From a virus, in the IMG/VR virus record IMGVR_UViG_3300006865_000017, positions 1 through 43,182 of that record: DNA of 43,182 bases; one strand, written 5' to 3'. A program made the position numbers and the translations under genes. The notes beneath the pieces were generated by a model. The model saw only the letters and a program-made list of their open reading frames with translations. It did not search any database and was not told the origin of the DNA. Of this stretch, positions 1 to 5,277 are shown in pieces. How positions within the stretch are numbered: position 1 is the first letter of the stretch; each line of letters opens with the position of its first letter.

Positions 1-235
1 AGCGCTCCCAGGACGAGAGGCTCGAGTGGCTGAACACCCGCTGCACGCGCGCATTGTAGCCCCGGCCCGCGTTCCCGGACCCGGCGGGACTTCTTGGCCG
101 CGCCCGTCCGGCGCGCGCTAGATGCATCTCGCGCTCGCGAGCGCTAGCCCTCGAGCCGACCTTCGCCCGCGGGGCAGCCTGGCCTCGCAGGGCGGCCCGC
201 GCAGGGCGCACCCGAGCCCGCAGGGCGCACCCGAG

Positions 236-373
236 CCTAGGCCCAGGTGCGTGGGCGTGGGGCACGACCCGCGCGTGACTGAACCTTGTAGAACCGTCAC
301 AGCCGAGCCTAGGCCCAGGTGCGTGGGCGTGCCTAGGCCCAGGTGCGTGGGCGTGGGGCGCTCCATGCCTAGG
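236..373. repeat. Left-end repeat cluster built on CCTAGG
   Basis: Three near-identical 24-bp units start at 236, 308 and 332. Each begins CCTAGGCCCAGG and ends GTGGGCGTG, and the last two are directly adjacent. A degenerate fourth start (CCTAGGCAGG) lies at 368. Just upstream, a unit ending GGGCGCACCCGAGCC is repeated in tandem (about 203-235). The cluster flanks the 43-bp element at 262-304. Spacing is irregular and there are no unique spacers, so this is not a CRISPR. It may be a protein-binding cluster or part of an origin or packaging region; the function is unknown. Confidence 0.75.
262..304 (+). repeat. 43-bp terminal element, left copy
   Basis: This 43-nt sequence recurs in inverted orientation at 43020-43062 with one mismatch (T at 280, where the other copy has the complement of C). 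It includes the AT-richer core ACCTTGTAGAACCGTCAC. The two copies each point toward the gene arm that follows: plus-strand genes on the left, minus-strand genes on the right. The right copy contains a dyad GTGACGG-N12-CCGTCAC; the mismatch weakens the dyad here. It could be a shared promoter or operator element, an origin half-site or a recombination site. Confidence 0.8.
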
Positions 374-467
374 CAGGGGCGGGGGGAGCGGGCGACCCCA
401 AAGCGCGGGAGGTACACACGGGTGGCGTAGCTGGAGTCCCACGTCCGGGTTCCCTCGGTCGACCCCC

Positions 468-497
468 CTTGACACCAAGGCGTCAAGGCGTCAAGAT
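468..497 (+). promoter_or_regulatory. Candidate left-arm promoter with operator-like repeats
   Basis: A consensus -35 box TTGACA lies at 469-474. With a 17-nt spacer, a weak -10 (CAAGAT, 492-497) follows. CTTGACA (468-474) is half of an inverted repeat with CGTCAAG at 481-487, and a second CGTCAAG lies at 489-495, so three half-sites cover the promoter. The same half-sites overlap the right-arm promoter at 42868-42898. The XRE repressor encoded at 38611-38991 is an obvious candidate binder, but that is inference. Transcription would begin within a few bases of the ATG at 507, suggesting a leaderless or very short 5-prime leader. Confidence 0.5.
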
Positions 498-506
498 CGG
501 CCGCTG

Positions 507-998
507 ATGTACCTCCCGCCGAGCTACGAAGACGGGCTCATCATCGTGACCCGCGGGCCGCTGCCGCTCCTGCGGCCGGCGCTCGCGGCGCTCCGCGCCG
601 ACAGGGTCGAGGTCGTGATCCTCGCTCCGCTGGAGAGAACCGTCCCGCTCCCGACCTGGGCGCACTTCGCCGGGGAGGCCGCCCCCGGGGTCGCCTCGAT
701 CGGCCGGGTGCTCCGGCTCGGAGAGCTGCTCCGCCAGGGGTGCTGGGGGGATCCCCGTGGGAGCCGGGAGGACCCGCTCTGTCTCCCCGTGCGCACGTGC
801 GCCACGGGGCTCTTCCCGGCGGCGGACTCGCTCCGGGTCCGCCTCCAGTGGACGCACCTCATGGCGGCGAGACCGGGCTGCATCAAGGAGGTGTTCCCGG
901 CCCTGATCGCCGGCCCGCTCGAGGAGCGCATCCTGCTCTCCGGCGCGGTCGAGGGCTTCGAGCCGGCCGTGCGGCCTCCGGCGCAGGCGCGCCCGTGA
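507..998 (+). CDS. Hypothetical protein, 163 aa, first left-arm gene
   Basis: I do not recognise this protein. It has no obvious signal peptide or membrane span. The N-terminus reads MYLPPSYEDGLIIVTRG, and the codons have the strong third-position G/C expected of a real gene here. No Shine-Dalgarno precedes the ATG. The candidate promoter immediately upstream would place the transcription start almost on the ATG, so translation could be leaderless; alternatively the true start is further inside. It ends in a GTGA overlap with the next gene, suggesting translational coupling and one left-arm operon. Function is unknown. Confidence 0.6.
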   Translation: MYLPPSYEDGLIIVTRGPLPLLRPALAALRADRVEVVILAPLERTVPLPTWAHFAGEAAPGVASIGRVLRLGELLRQGCWGDPRGSREDPLCLPVRTCATGLFPAADSLRVRLQWTHLMAARPGCIKEVFPALIAGPLEERILLSGAVEGFEPAVRPPAQARP

Positions 999-1333
999 CC
1001 GAGCGTCTCCGCTCGACGGAGTGCGTGGTGGCGGCGCTCGCCGGCATCGCCGGCTACGTGATCGCGACCTGCGCGGCGGGGCTGTGGATCGCTGGCGGCT
1101 CGCCGCTGGCCCACGACGAGCGCTCCCTCGCGCACGTCGTGAGAGACGAGGGCCTCGAGGTTCCCCCGCGCGGGGCGGGCGGCGTCGGCATCCTCGTCGT
1201 GTGTCGCGGCGACGGGGAGCCCCCGATCGCGCTCTTCAACTCCTTCGACGGCGACCTCGTCCTGTGCCCCGGCGACGAGCGCTGCCCCTCGGATCGCACC
1301 GGCCTCCTCGAGGGCTTCGAGGTGGCCCCTTGA
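995..1333 (+). CDS. Small single-span membrane protein, 112 aa
   Basis: The GTG start at 995 overlaps the stop of the preceding gene (GTGA). Residues about 10-32 (roughly CVVAALAGIAGYVIATCAAG) form one hydrophobic segment, followed by a soluble domain of about 75 residues with two Cys near the end (LCPGDERC). This topology suits a type II membrane protein or an uncleaved signal anchor. No family is recognised. It ends in a TTGA overlap with the DUF2493 gene. Role unknown; a membrane-associated accessory function is all that can be said. Confidence 0.6.
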   Translation: MTERLRSTECVVAALAGIAGYVIATCAAGLWIAGGSPLAHDERSLAHVVRDEGLEVPPRGAGGVGILVVCRGDGEPPIALFNSFDGDLVLCPGDERCPSDRTGLLEGFEVAP

Positions 1334-2067
1334 GCAGCGGCGAGACCAAGAAGCGCGCGCTCGTGTGCGGAGGTCGCCGCTGGGGGTGGACGCGGCCGCA
1401 GCGGCGCGCCATCGAGCGCGTCCTCGACGGCGTGCTCGCGATGTACGGCCACGTCGTGATCGTTCACGGAGACTCCAAAGGAGTCGACACCATCGCGAGA
1501 CAGTGGGCCGAGAGTCGCGGCGTCGAGCACGAGCCCCATCCCGCCGAGTGGGGCAAGTGCGGTCTCGGCGCGGGACCAATCCGCAACGAGGAGATGGTGA
1601 GAAGCGGCATCTCCATCTGCATCGCCTTCCCCGGCGGCAAGGGCACGGCGGAGATGGTCCGGCGCGCCCAGCGCACCGCCGGAGTGGCGGTGGTGGACTT
1701 GCGCGACCAGGCCCGCGCCGCCCGAGCGGCGCGCCGAGGCGGCCGAGGAGGAGAAGGCGTGACTAAGCCGGTGTGCGTGGTGTGCCAGAAGCGCCCCGCG
1801 GCGGTTCCCGACCGCAACAAACCCGGATCACGACGCCGAGAGGTGTGCCGCGAGTGCCATGCGAACCGCCTGATGGGCGACTTGCAGAGCATCGTGCGGC
1901 AGCGCAAGGAGCCGAAGCCACGGACGAAGCCTCTGCCGCGCGAAGGCGTTTGTTGCTCGTGCGGCTACGCCGACGCGGAAGAAATCGACTGCCCTGCGCG
2001 AGAGGGCCGAACGCACTGCGCACATTGGTGGGACGGCCCGCCCGAATCCGACGGAGATGAGCGATGA
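1330..2067 (+). CDS. DUF2493/SLOG-family protein with C-terminal zinc-binding region
   Basis: The TTG start at 1330 overlaps the previous stop (TTGA). Residues about 8-125 match the DUF2493 (YspA/cpYpsA-related SLOG, Rossmann-like) pattern: RALVCGGRRW, HGDSKGVD, AEWG, GPIRN and AFPGGKGTAEM. SLOG domains are thought to bind nucleotide-derived ligands. Residues about 144-245 form a Cys-rich tail (CVVC, CREC, CCSC, then C and H) typical of zinc ribbons. A strong Shine-Dalgarno (AGGAGG) sits before an in-frame GTG at 1759 (residue 144), so the tail may also, or instead, be made as a separate 102-residue protein. No stop codon separates the parts. It ends in an ATGA overlap with a small ORF. Confidence 0.8.
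   Translation: MSSGETKKRALVCGGRRWGWTRPQRRAIERVLDGVLAMYGHVVIVHGDSKGVDTIARQWAESRGVEHEPHPAEWGKCGLGAGPIRNEEMVRSGISICIAFPGGKGTAEMVRRAQRTAGVAVVDLRDQARAARAARRGGRGGEGVTKPVCVVCQKRPAAVPDRNKPGSRRREVCRECHANRLMGDLQSIVRQRKEPKPRTKPLPREGVCCSCGYADAEEIDCPAREGRTHCAHWWDGPPESDGDER
1759..2067 (+). CDS. Possible internal-start product: 102-aa zinc-ribbon protein
   Basis: The in-frame GTG at 1759 lies 7-8 nt after an AGGAGG sequence, a better ribosome site than most true starts in this window. The product would begin MTKPVCVVCQKRP and carry CxxC pairs near residues 6-9 and 35-38, then CCSC and further Cys/His residues, suggesting one or two treble-clef or zinc-ribbon knuckles. It could be independently translated inside the DUF2493 gene, or the site could be fortuitous within a genuine fusion. 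Function unknown, probably nucleic-acid or protein binding. Confidence 0.45.
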   Translation: MTKPVCVVCQKRPAAVPDRNKPGSRRREVCRECHANRLMGDLQSIVRQRKEPKPRTKPLPREGVCCSCGYADAEEIDCPAREGRTHCAHWWDGPPESDGDER

Positions 2068-2237
2068 CTGCGGACGCGCTGAACGCCGGACGCTGCGACC
2101 GCCGCTCGTGTTCGACATGGGAGAAGAGGAGCCCGATGCCGACCGTTGAGCAGGCCATCGCGCGGCTGCGGGAGACAGTAAGGCACTCAACGGAGGGGAG
2201 TCCATGGACTTCATGGAGAAGGTCTTGTTCACGCTGA
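2064..2237 (+). CDS. Small ORF, 57 aa, uncertain
   Basis: ATG at 2064 overlaps the stop of the preceding gene (ATGA), the junction style used repeatedly in this genome. The product reads MTADALNAGRCDRRSC and later MPTVEQAIARLRETV, where a short amphipathic helix looks plausible. It overlaps the next gene by 34 nt, and its last residues are probably out-of-frame reading of that gene. No family is recognised. The overlap supports translation, but the composition is not decisive. Confidence 0.35.
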   Translation: MTADALNAGRCDRRSCSTWEKRSPMPTVEQAIARLRETVRHSTEGSPWTSWRRSCSR

Positions 2238-2458
2238 TCTTCGTGCTCGGCGTCGCGCTGGTGGCGGTCCAGCTGTGGGCGCCGAGGGATCGGCCGCCCG
2301 CCATCGTCGGTGACGCAGCGGACTGCCGAGCGGCCTACGAGGACGGGTTCAGCGACGCCGTCGAGTTCTCGGCGTGCGTCCTGGTGTCGGACACGCCCGA
2401 GCAGGCTTCGGCGTGCCAGGAGTCCGCACTGGAGAAGGTGCGAGCGCGCCGCCAGTAG
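2204..2458 (+). CDS. Small membrane-anchored protein, 84 aa
   Basis: ATG 2204 is preceded by GGAGGGGAG. Residues about 6-26 (VLFTLIFVLGVALVAVQLWA) form one transmembrane helix with a very short N-terminal side. The remaining about 58 residues are acidic and contain three Cys (CRAAYEDGF, ACVLV, ACQES) that could form a disulfide if exported. No family is recognised. Its position among accessory genes rather than next to the endolysin argues against a holin, although that cannot be excluded. Confidence 0.65.
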   Translation: MDFMEKVLFTLIFVLGVALVAVQLWAPRDRPPAIVGDAADCRAAYEDGFSDAVEFSACVLVSDTPEQASACQESALEKVRARRQ

Positions 2459-2482
2459 AGGGCGCGGTCGCGGGAGGGGTAC

Positions 2483-2878
2483 ATGCAGGAGGGTAGAGAG
2501 AGCCGCAAGCTCGATGACTGGATGGCGCGCATGTGGCGGTACCGTATCATCAACTACCTCGACAAGATGGGTCACGAGCAGCGCGAGGCCGCCTTGCGCG
2601 AGATCGCGGCCAGATACGGTCCCGTGGCCTTCGTGCGTGGATCGACGACCTCGAAGGAGGCGGCGGAGCGGATCCGACCTGTGCGCGGGCGGATGCACGA
2701 GGCGATCATGGCGGCCATCACCAGGCGCGGCCCCATGTCGGACCGGGAGCTGGAGGCGGCGCTGGGCCTGAAGCACCAGACCTGCTCTGCGCGACGCCGA
2801 GAGCTGGTTCTCGCGGGGCACCTCGTGGCGGTGTCCAAGCGCCACGGCTCTACGGTGTGGGGGCCGAAGAATGCCTAG
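2483..2878 (+). CDS. Winged-helix DNA-binding protein, 131 aa
   Basis: The ATG at 2483 begins MQEGRESRKLDDW. The C-terminal half (about residues 56-128) follows the phage winged-helix pattern: TSKEAAERI, then MHEAIMAAI, then SDRELEAALGLKHQTCSARRREL as helix-turn-helix, and a wing ending STVWGP. This family is common in phages as short regulators whose targets are usually unknown. The N-terminal about 55 residues are charged and helical. It overlaps the next gene by 8 nt. It is probably a transcription regulator acting in the host cytoplasm; the specific operator is not identifiable. Confidence 0.75.
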   Translation: MQEGRESRKLDDWMARMWRYRIINYLDKMGHEQREAALREIAARYGPVAFVRGSTTSKEAAERIRPVRGRMHEAIMAAITRRGPMSDRELEAALGLKHQTCSARRRELVLAGHLVAVSKRHGSTVWGPKNA

Positions 2879-3122
2879 CTCGGGGGACTTCATCGGCGCG
2901 CGCAAGATGAAGGAGCAGGCGAAGAAGCTGAACGCGGAGCTGTCCGTGGCGAGGCGCCGGCGAGAGAGGCTCAAGTACATGGTGTCTCACCCGCCCGATT
3001 TGCTCGGCGCGGCAGCCTACGAGGCGCTGAAGCACCAGCTCGCCGAGGCGACCCGAGAGGTGGCCGAGATCGAGGGCCGGATCCTCGACTTGCAGCGGGA
3101 GGCGGTATCGCTGCCGTGGTGA
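2871..3122 (+). CDS. Coiled-coil protein, 83 aa
   Basis: ATG 2871 lies inside the end of the winged-helix gene. The product is mostly a charged helix, with heptad-like stretches at about residues 12-36 and 50-76 (KMKEQAKKLNAELSVARR and ATREVAEIEGRILDLQRE) separated by a short Pro-containing turn (HPPDLLG), so a helical hairpin is likely. It ends in a GTGA overlap with the next gene. No family is recognised. It may be an oligomerising partner of the neighbouring small DNA-binding proteins, which is inference from context only. Confidence 0.65.
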   Translation: MPSSGDFIGARKMKEQAKKLNAELSVARRRRERLKYMVSHPPDLLGAAAYEALKHQLAEATREVAEIEGRILDLQREAVSLPW

Positions 3123-3358
3123 GCAAGGCCAGTGACGCGAGCGGGAAGAGGGCACGCGATCCGGTGCGCGTGCGCTTCCCCGCTCGCGTCACCCCCGAGA
3201 TGCACGCCGAGCTTCGTGCCATCTCCTACCTGCTCGGGGTCTCCCTCAACGAGATCGTGGTGTTCGCCCTGAAGCGGTGGCTCCAGGATGCGTACCGCGA
3301 GCGTCCGAATCTGCGCGACGCGGTGAATCGGCTGATCGTGCGCAGCGACGAGGCGTAG
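3119..3358 (+). CDS. Ribbon-helix-helix-like small protein, 79 aa
   Basis: The GTG at 3119 overlaps the previous stop (GTGA); GTG at 3116 is an alternative. A basic N-terminus is followed by a short beta-like stretch (VRVRFPARV), then helix TPEMHAELRAISYLLGVS, then helix LNEIVVFALKRWLQDAYRE. This order (strand, helix A, turn with G-V-S, helix B) matches Arc/MetJ-type ribbon-helix-helix proteins. Such proteins bind DNA as dimers and often repress their own operon. Identification is by pattern only. Confidence 0.65.
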   Translation: MSKASDASGKRARDPVRVRFPARVTPEMHAELRAISYLLGVSLNEIVVFALKRWLQDAYRERPNLRDAVNRLIVRSDEA

Positions 3359-3369
3359 GAGGCGCCGCG

Positions 3370-4008
3370 TTGCGCCCTCACGAGTGGAAGCGCGGGAAGA
3401 AGCTCCCGCACGCAGGCCCCGTGCTCGGGACGAGGCGCCTGATAGACCAGCTCATGCAGCGCCTCCCTGGCCTCGAGGAGGGCCTCGCCAGGGACTACGT
3501 CTACTCGACCTTCGACGTGATGCGCGAGGCGCTCCTGGCCGGAGAGAAGGTCTCGATCCGCGGCTTCGCCGTGTGGTACCCGAAGGGCATGCCCCGCAAG
3601 GACGGCAGGCATCGCAACCGCCAGCACGGACGCGGGGTGACGTGCCGCACCAGTCACGCGCTGCGCCTGGCGGTGGATCCGACCCATGCGCAGAGCACCT
3701 ACTACACCCGGTGGCGCGGGCGTCGCGCTCGAGACCTGGCCGCGCTATGCCTAGGCGCGTGTCTGGCCTTGGGGGTGGGGCCAACGCCTACGTTCCCGCT
3801 GGAACGGACGGCATCGAGTTCTGGGTCGCCGGCAGACGCCGGATGGTGGCGCTTGCTCTGTGGAAAGCGCTGGAGGGCCCTCTCCCCCCTCCCGGCTTCG
3901 TATGCGACGGCTGCTCTCGGTCGCCTGATACCTGGCGAGGGCTGCCCGTCTGGGTGGCGTGTCTCGCGCACGACTTCCATTTCCGGCACTACGAAATCCT
4001 CTGGGTGA
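3370..4008 (+). CDS. HU/IHF-like nucleoid protein with long overlapping extension
   Basis: TTG 3370 follows AGGAGG by 8 nt. Residues about 22-110 resemble the HU/IHF fold: RRLIDQLMQRLPGLEEGLAR, then STFDVMREALLAGEKVSIRGFAVW, then a basic arm-like stretch. The GEKV-RGF signature matches the HU core; HU-type proteins bend and coat DNA. Homology ends near residue 125, but the frame stays open to 4008. The last about 85 residues overlap the next gene in another frame and look like shadow translation. Either this gene has an unusual overlapping tail or a frameshift removed the natural stop. Confidence 0.7.
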   Translation: MRPHEWKRGKKLPHAGPVLGTRRLIDQLMQRLPGLEEGLARDYVYSTFDVMREALLAGEKVSIRGFAVWYPKGMPRKDGRHRNRQHGRGVTCRTSHALRLAVDPTHAQSTYYTRWRGRRARDLAALCLGACLALGVGPTPTFPLERTASSSGSPADAGWWRLLCGKRWRALSPLPASYATAALGRLIPGEGCPSGWRVSRTTSISGTTKSSG

Positions 4009-4484
4009 CCTACGCGCGGTCGAACGCGATCCTGCGTCGCAACGTCCGCCGCGTGCTTCTGGCGACCGGCCCCCCGGAGCGGCGCAGCCGCTTCCTGCCG
4101 TGGCGAGCCGAGGCGGAGATCGTCGCCTGGGGCTACTACCTAGGCGTCGTAGCCGGCGGCCGACTCGCGTGGCTGCGCTGGCGCTGGAGGAATCGTGCGG
4201 ACGCTGACGGCGGCCGAGTACCGAGCGCTGCTTGCGAGGCCGGCTGCCCTGGCTGCCGGGCGGCATCGGCCCGGGAAGATGAACCGGCTCGAGGAAGCCT
4301 ACGCGAGCTACCTGGAGCAGCTTCGACGCGGGGGAGCCATCGCGGCCTGGAAGTTCGAGCCGATGCGCCTGTGCCTGGCGCCGCGGTGCAGCTACACACC
4401 GGACTTCTTGGTGGTCGCCTCGGAGGCGCCGCAGGTGTGCTTGGACGATGTCAAAGGCTACTGGCGCGACGACGCGCGGGTTAA
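3747..4484 (+). CDS. Protein with CDGC and HD motifs, phospholipase-A2-like pattern
   Basis: The best start is ATG 3747 inside the HU-like gene. The first about 150 residues contain CDGCSRSPDTWRG, then ACLAHDFHFRH, then ARSNAILRRNVRR. The Cys plus H-D arrangement followed by a helix with N or D is reminiscent of small phage proteins with a phospholipase-A2-like fold, but catalytic activity is not demonstrated. From about residue 150 on, the frame overlaps the DUF1064 gene by 290 nt and reads as unlikely sequence, so the biological C-terminus may be earlier or the region may contain a frameshift. Function uncertain. Confidence 0.55.
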   Translation: MPRRVSGLGGGANAYVPAGTDGIEFWVAGRRRMVALALWKALEGPLPPPGFVCDGCSRSPDTWRGLPVWVACLAHDFHFRHYEILWVTYARSNAILRRNVRRVLLATGPPERRSRFLPWRAEAEIVAWGYYLGVVAGGRLAWLRWRWRNRADADGGRVPSAACEAGCPGCRAASAREDEPARGSLRELPGAASTRGSHRGLEVRADAPVPGAAVQLHTGLLGGRLGGAAGVLGRCQRLLARRRAG

Positions 4485-4581
4485 GATCAGGGTCGCGGCA
4501 GCGCAGTTCCCGTGGTTCAGATTCCGGGGCGTCACGCGCTCGAAGGGCGGGCTCTGGACGTTCGAGGTGTTCCGGCCGTGA
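4195..4581 (+). CDS. DUF1064-family nuclease-like protein, 128 aa
   Basis: GTG 4195 begins MRTLTAAEYRALL. The pattern MNRLEEAYASYLEQL, KFEPMRLCLAPRC, YTPDFLVV, DDVKGYW, DDARVKIRVAAAQFPWFRF matches DUF1064, a restriction-endonuclease-like phage family. The PD at TPDF and the D-V-K of DDVKG are consistent with the PD-(D/E)xK core, although here the usual E is D. Such proteins are often considered resolvase-like or recombination accessory nucleases. It sits just before the packaging genes and overlaps its neighbours at both ends (290 nt and GTGA). Confidence 0.8.
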   Translation: MRTLTAAEYRALLARPAALAAGRHRPGKMNRLEEAYASYLEQLRRGGAIAAWKFEPMRLCLAPRCSYTPDFLVVASEAPQVCLDDVKGYWRDDARVKIRVAAAQFPWFRFRGVTRSKGGLWTFEVFRP

Positions 4582-4805
4582 GCGGCGAGCACGAACCCGA
4601 CGACGAGCCGCAGCCGATGCGGGCGATCCCCATGGCGTCGACTTCGCGGCCCGGTCTAGGCAGCGTGCGGATGTGCAGGCTCCCGAAGGGGGCGATCGTC
4701 TACCGCATCGAGCGAGGTCCGGACGTGAAGCTGCGCGAGGTCGCGCGGACCCTCTCGCATGACGTCGCGATCTTCGTGCGCGAGGGCTTCCTTGGGAGCG
4801 CGTAG
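4578..4805 (+). CDS. Small hypothetical protein, 75 aa
   Basis: GTG 4578 overlaps the DUF1064 stop (GTGA). The product is acidic at the N-terminus (SGEHEPDDEPQPM) and basic-hydrophobic later (CRLPKGAIVYRIERGPDVKLREVARTLSHDVAIFVREGF). A small mixed alpha/beta domain from residue 30 on is plausible. No family is recognised. It precedes the candidate small terminase gene, overlapping it by 14 nt if the TTG at 4792 is used, so it likely belongs to the same transcript. Confidence 0.55.
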   Translation: MSGEHEPDDEPQPMRAIPMASTSRPGLGSVRMCRLPKGAIVYRIERGPDVKLREVARTLSHDVAIFVREGFLGSA

Positions 4806-5277
4806 GCAGGGCGACGTCGTCTCCGCGTTCCGGCGCGAGGACCTGCCGAAGGCGCCCAGACTCGACCGCGCCCTCACGCAGGACGACTTCGTGAAGAAGG
4901 CGCGCGAGCGCATCTGGGCGATGCTGCACGCGAAGAACGTGGTCTCGGTCAAGCTGGAGTCTCTCCAGGGCGGAGCCGGCGTCGATGAGCTGAACGCGAT
5001 GTTCGGGGAGGGCAATTGGCTCGAGCATCGCGGGCGGCTCTACTACAAGCTGGACAACGCGGAAGCGCAGATTGCGGCGGCGCGAGAAGTCCTCTCGCGC
5101 GCCGAGCCCCAGCTCAACCGCACCGACCCGAACATGAGCCGCACCTTCAAGGTGTTCAGGCTCGATCCGAGCAAGCACGGCGACGCGGTCGGCGTCGAGG
5201 AGATCGCCTCGAGCGAGATCCGGCCGGCCGAGCTGCCCGCCGGGTCGACGCTCGACGTCGAGGCCGAGGGTTCCTAG
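4792..5277 (+). CDS. Hypothetical protein upstream of terminase; candidate small subunit
   Basis: The start is uncertain: TTG 4792 has GAGG 6 nt upstream, while ATG 4759 is the longest option. The product (161 aa from 4792) has a charged helical N-terminal half (DDFVKKARERIWAMLHAK) and a middle region WLEHRGRLYYKLDNAEAQIAAAREVL. It ends one base before the terminase GTG, and its stop lies inside a CCTAGG. Position suggests a small terminase or packaging accessory role, but no DNA-binding motif typical of TerS is evident. The assignment rests on context. Confidence 0.5.
   Translation: MGARRQGDVVSAFRREDLPKAPRLDRALTQDDFVKKARERIWAMLHAKNVVSVKLESLQGGAGVDELNAMFGEGNWLEHRGRLYYKLDNAEAQIAAAREVLSRAEPQLNRTDPNMSRTFKVFRLDPSKHGDAVGVEEIASSEIRPAELPAGSTLDVEAEGS

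Noticed and set aside
236-373. CRISPR array at left end
   Set aside because: Repeats are unevenly spaced, two are directly adjacent, and there are no uniform unique spacers or cas genes.
3751-5178. 475-codon minus-strand open frame
   Set aside because: Antisense to several plus-strand genes with convincing family matches; Arg/Ala-rich composition is typical of shadows.
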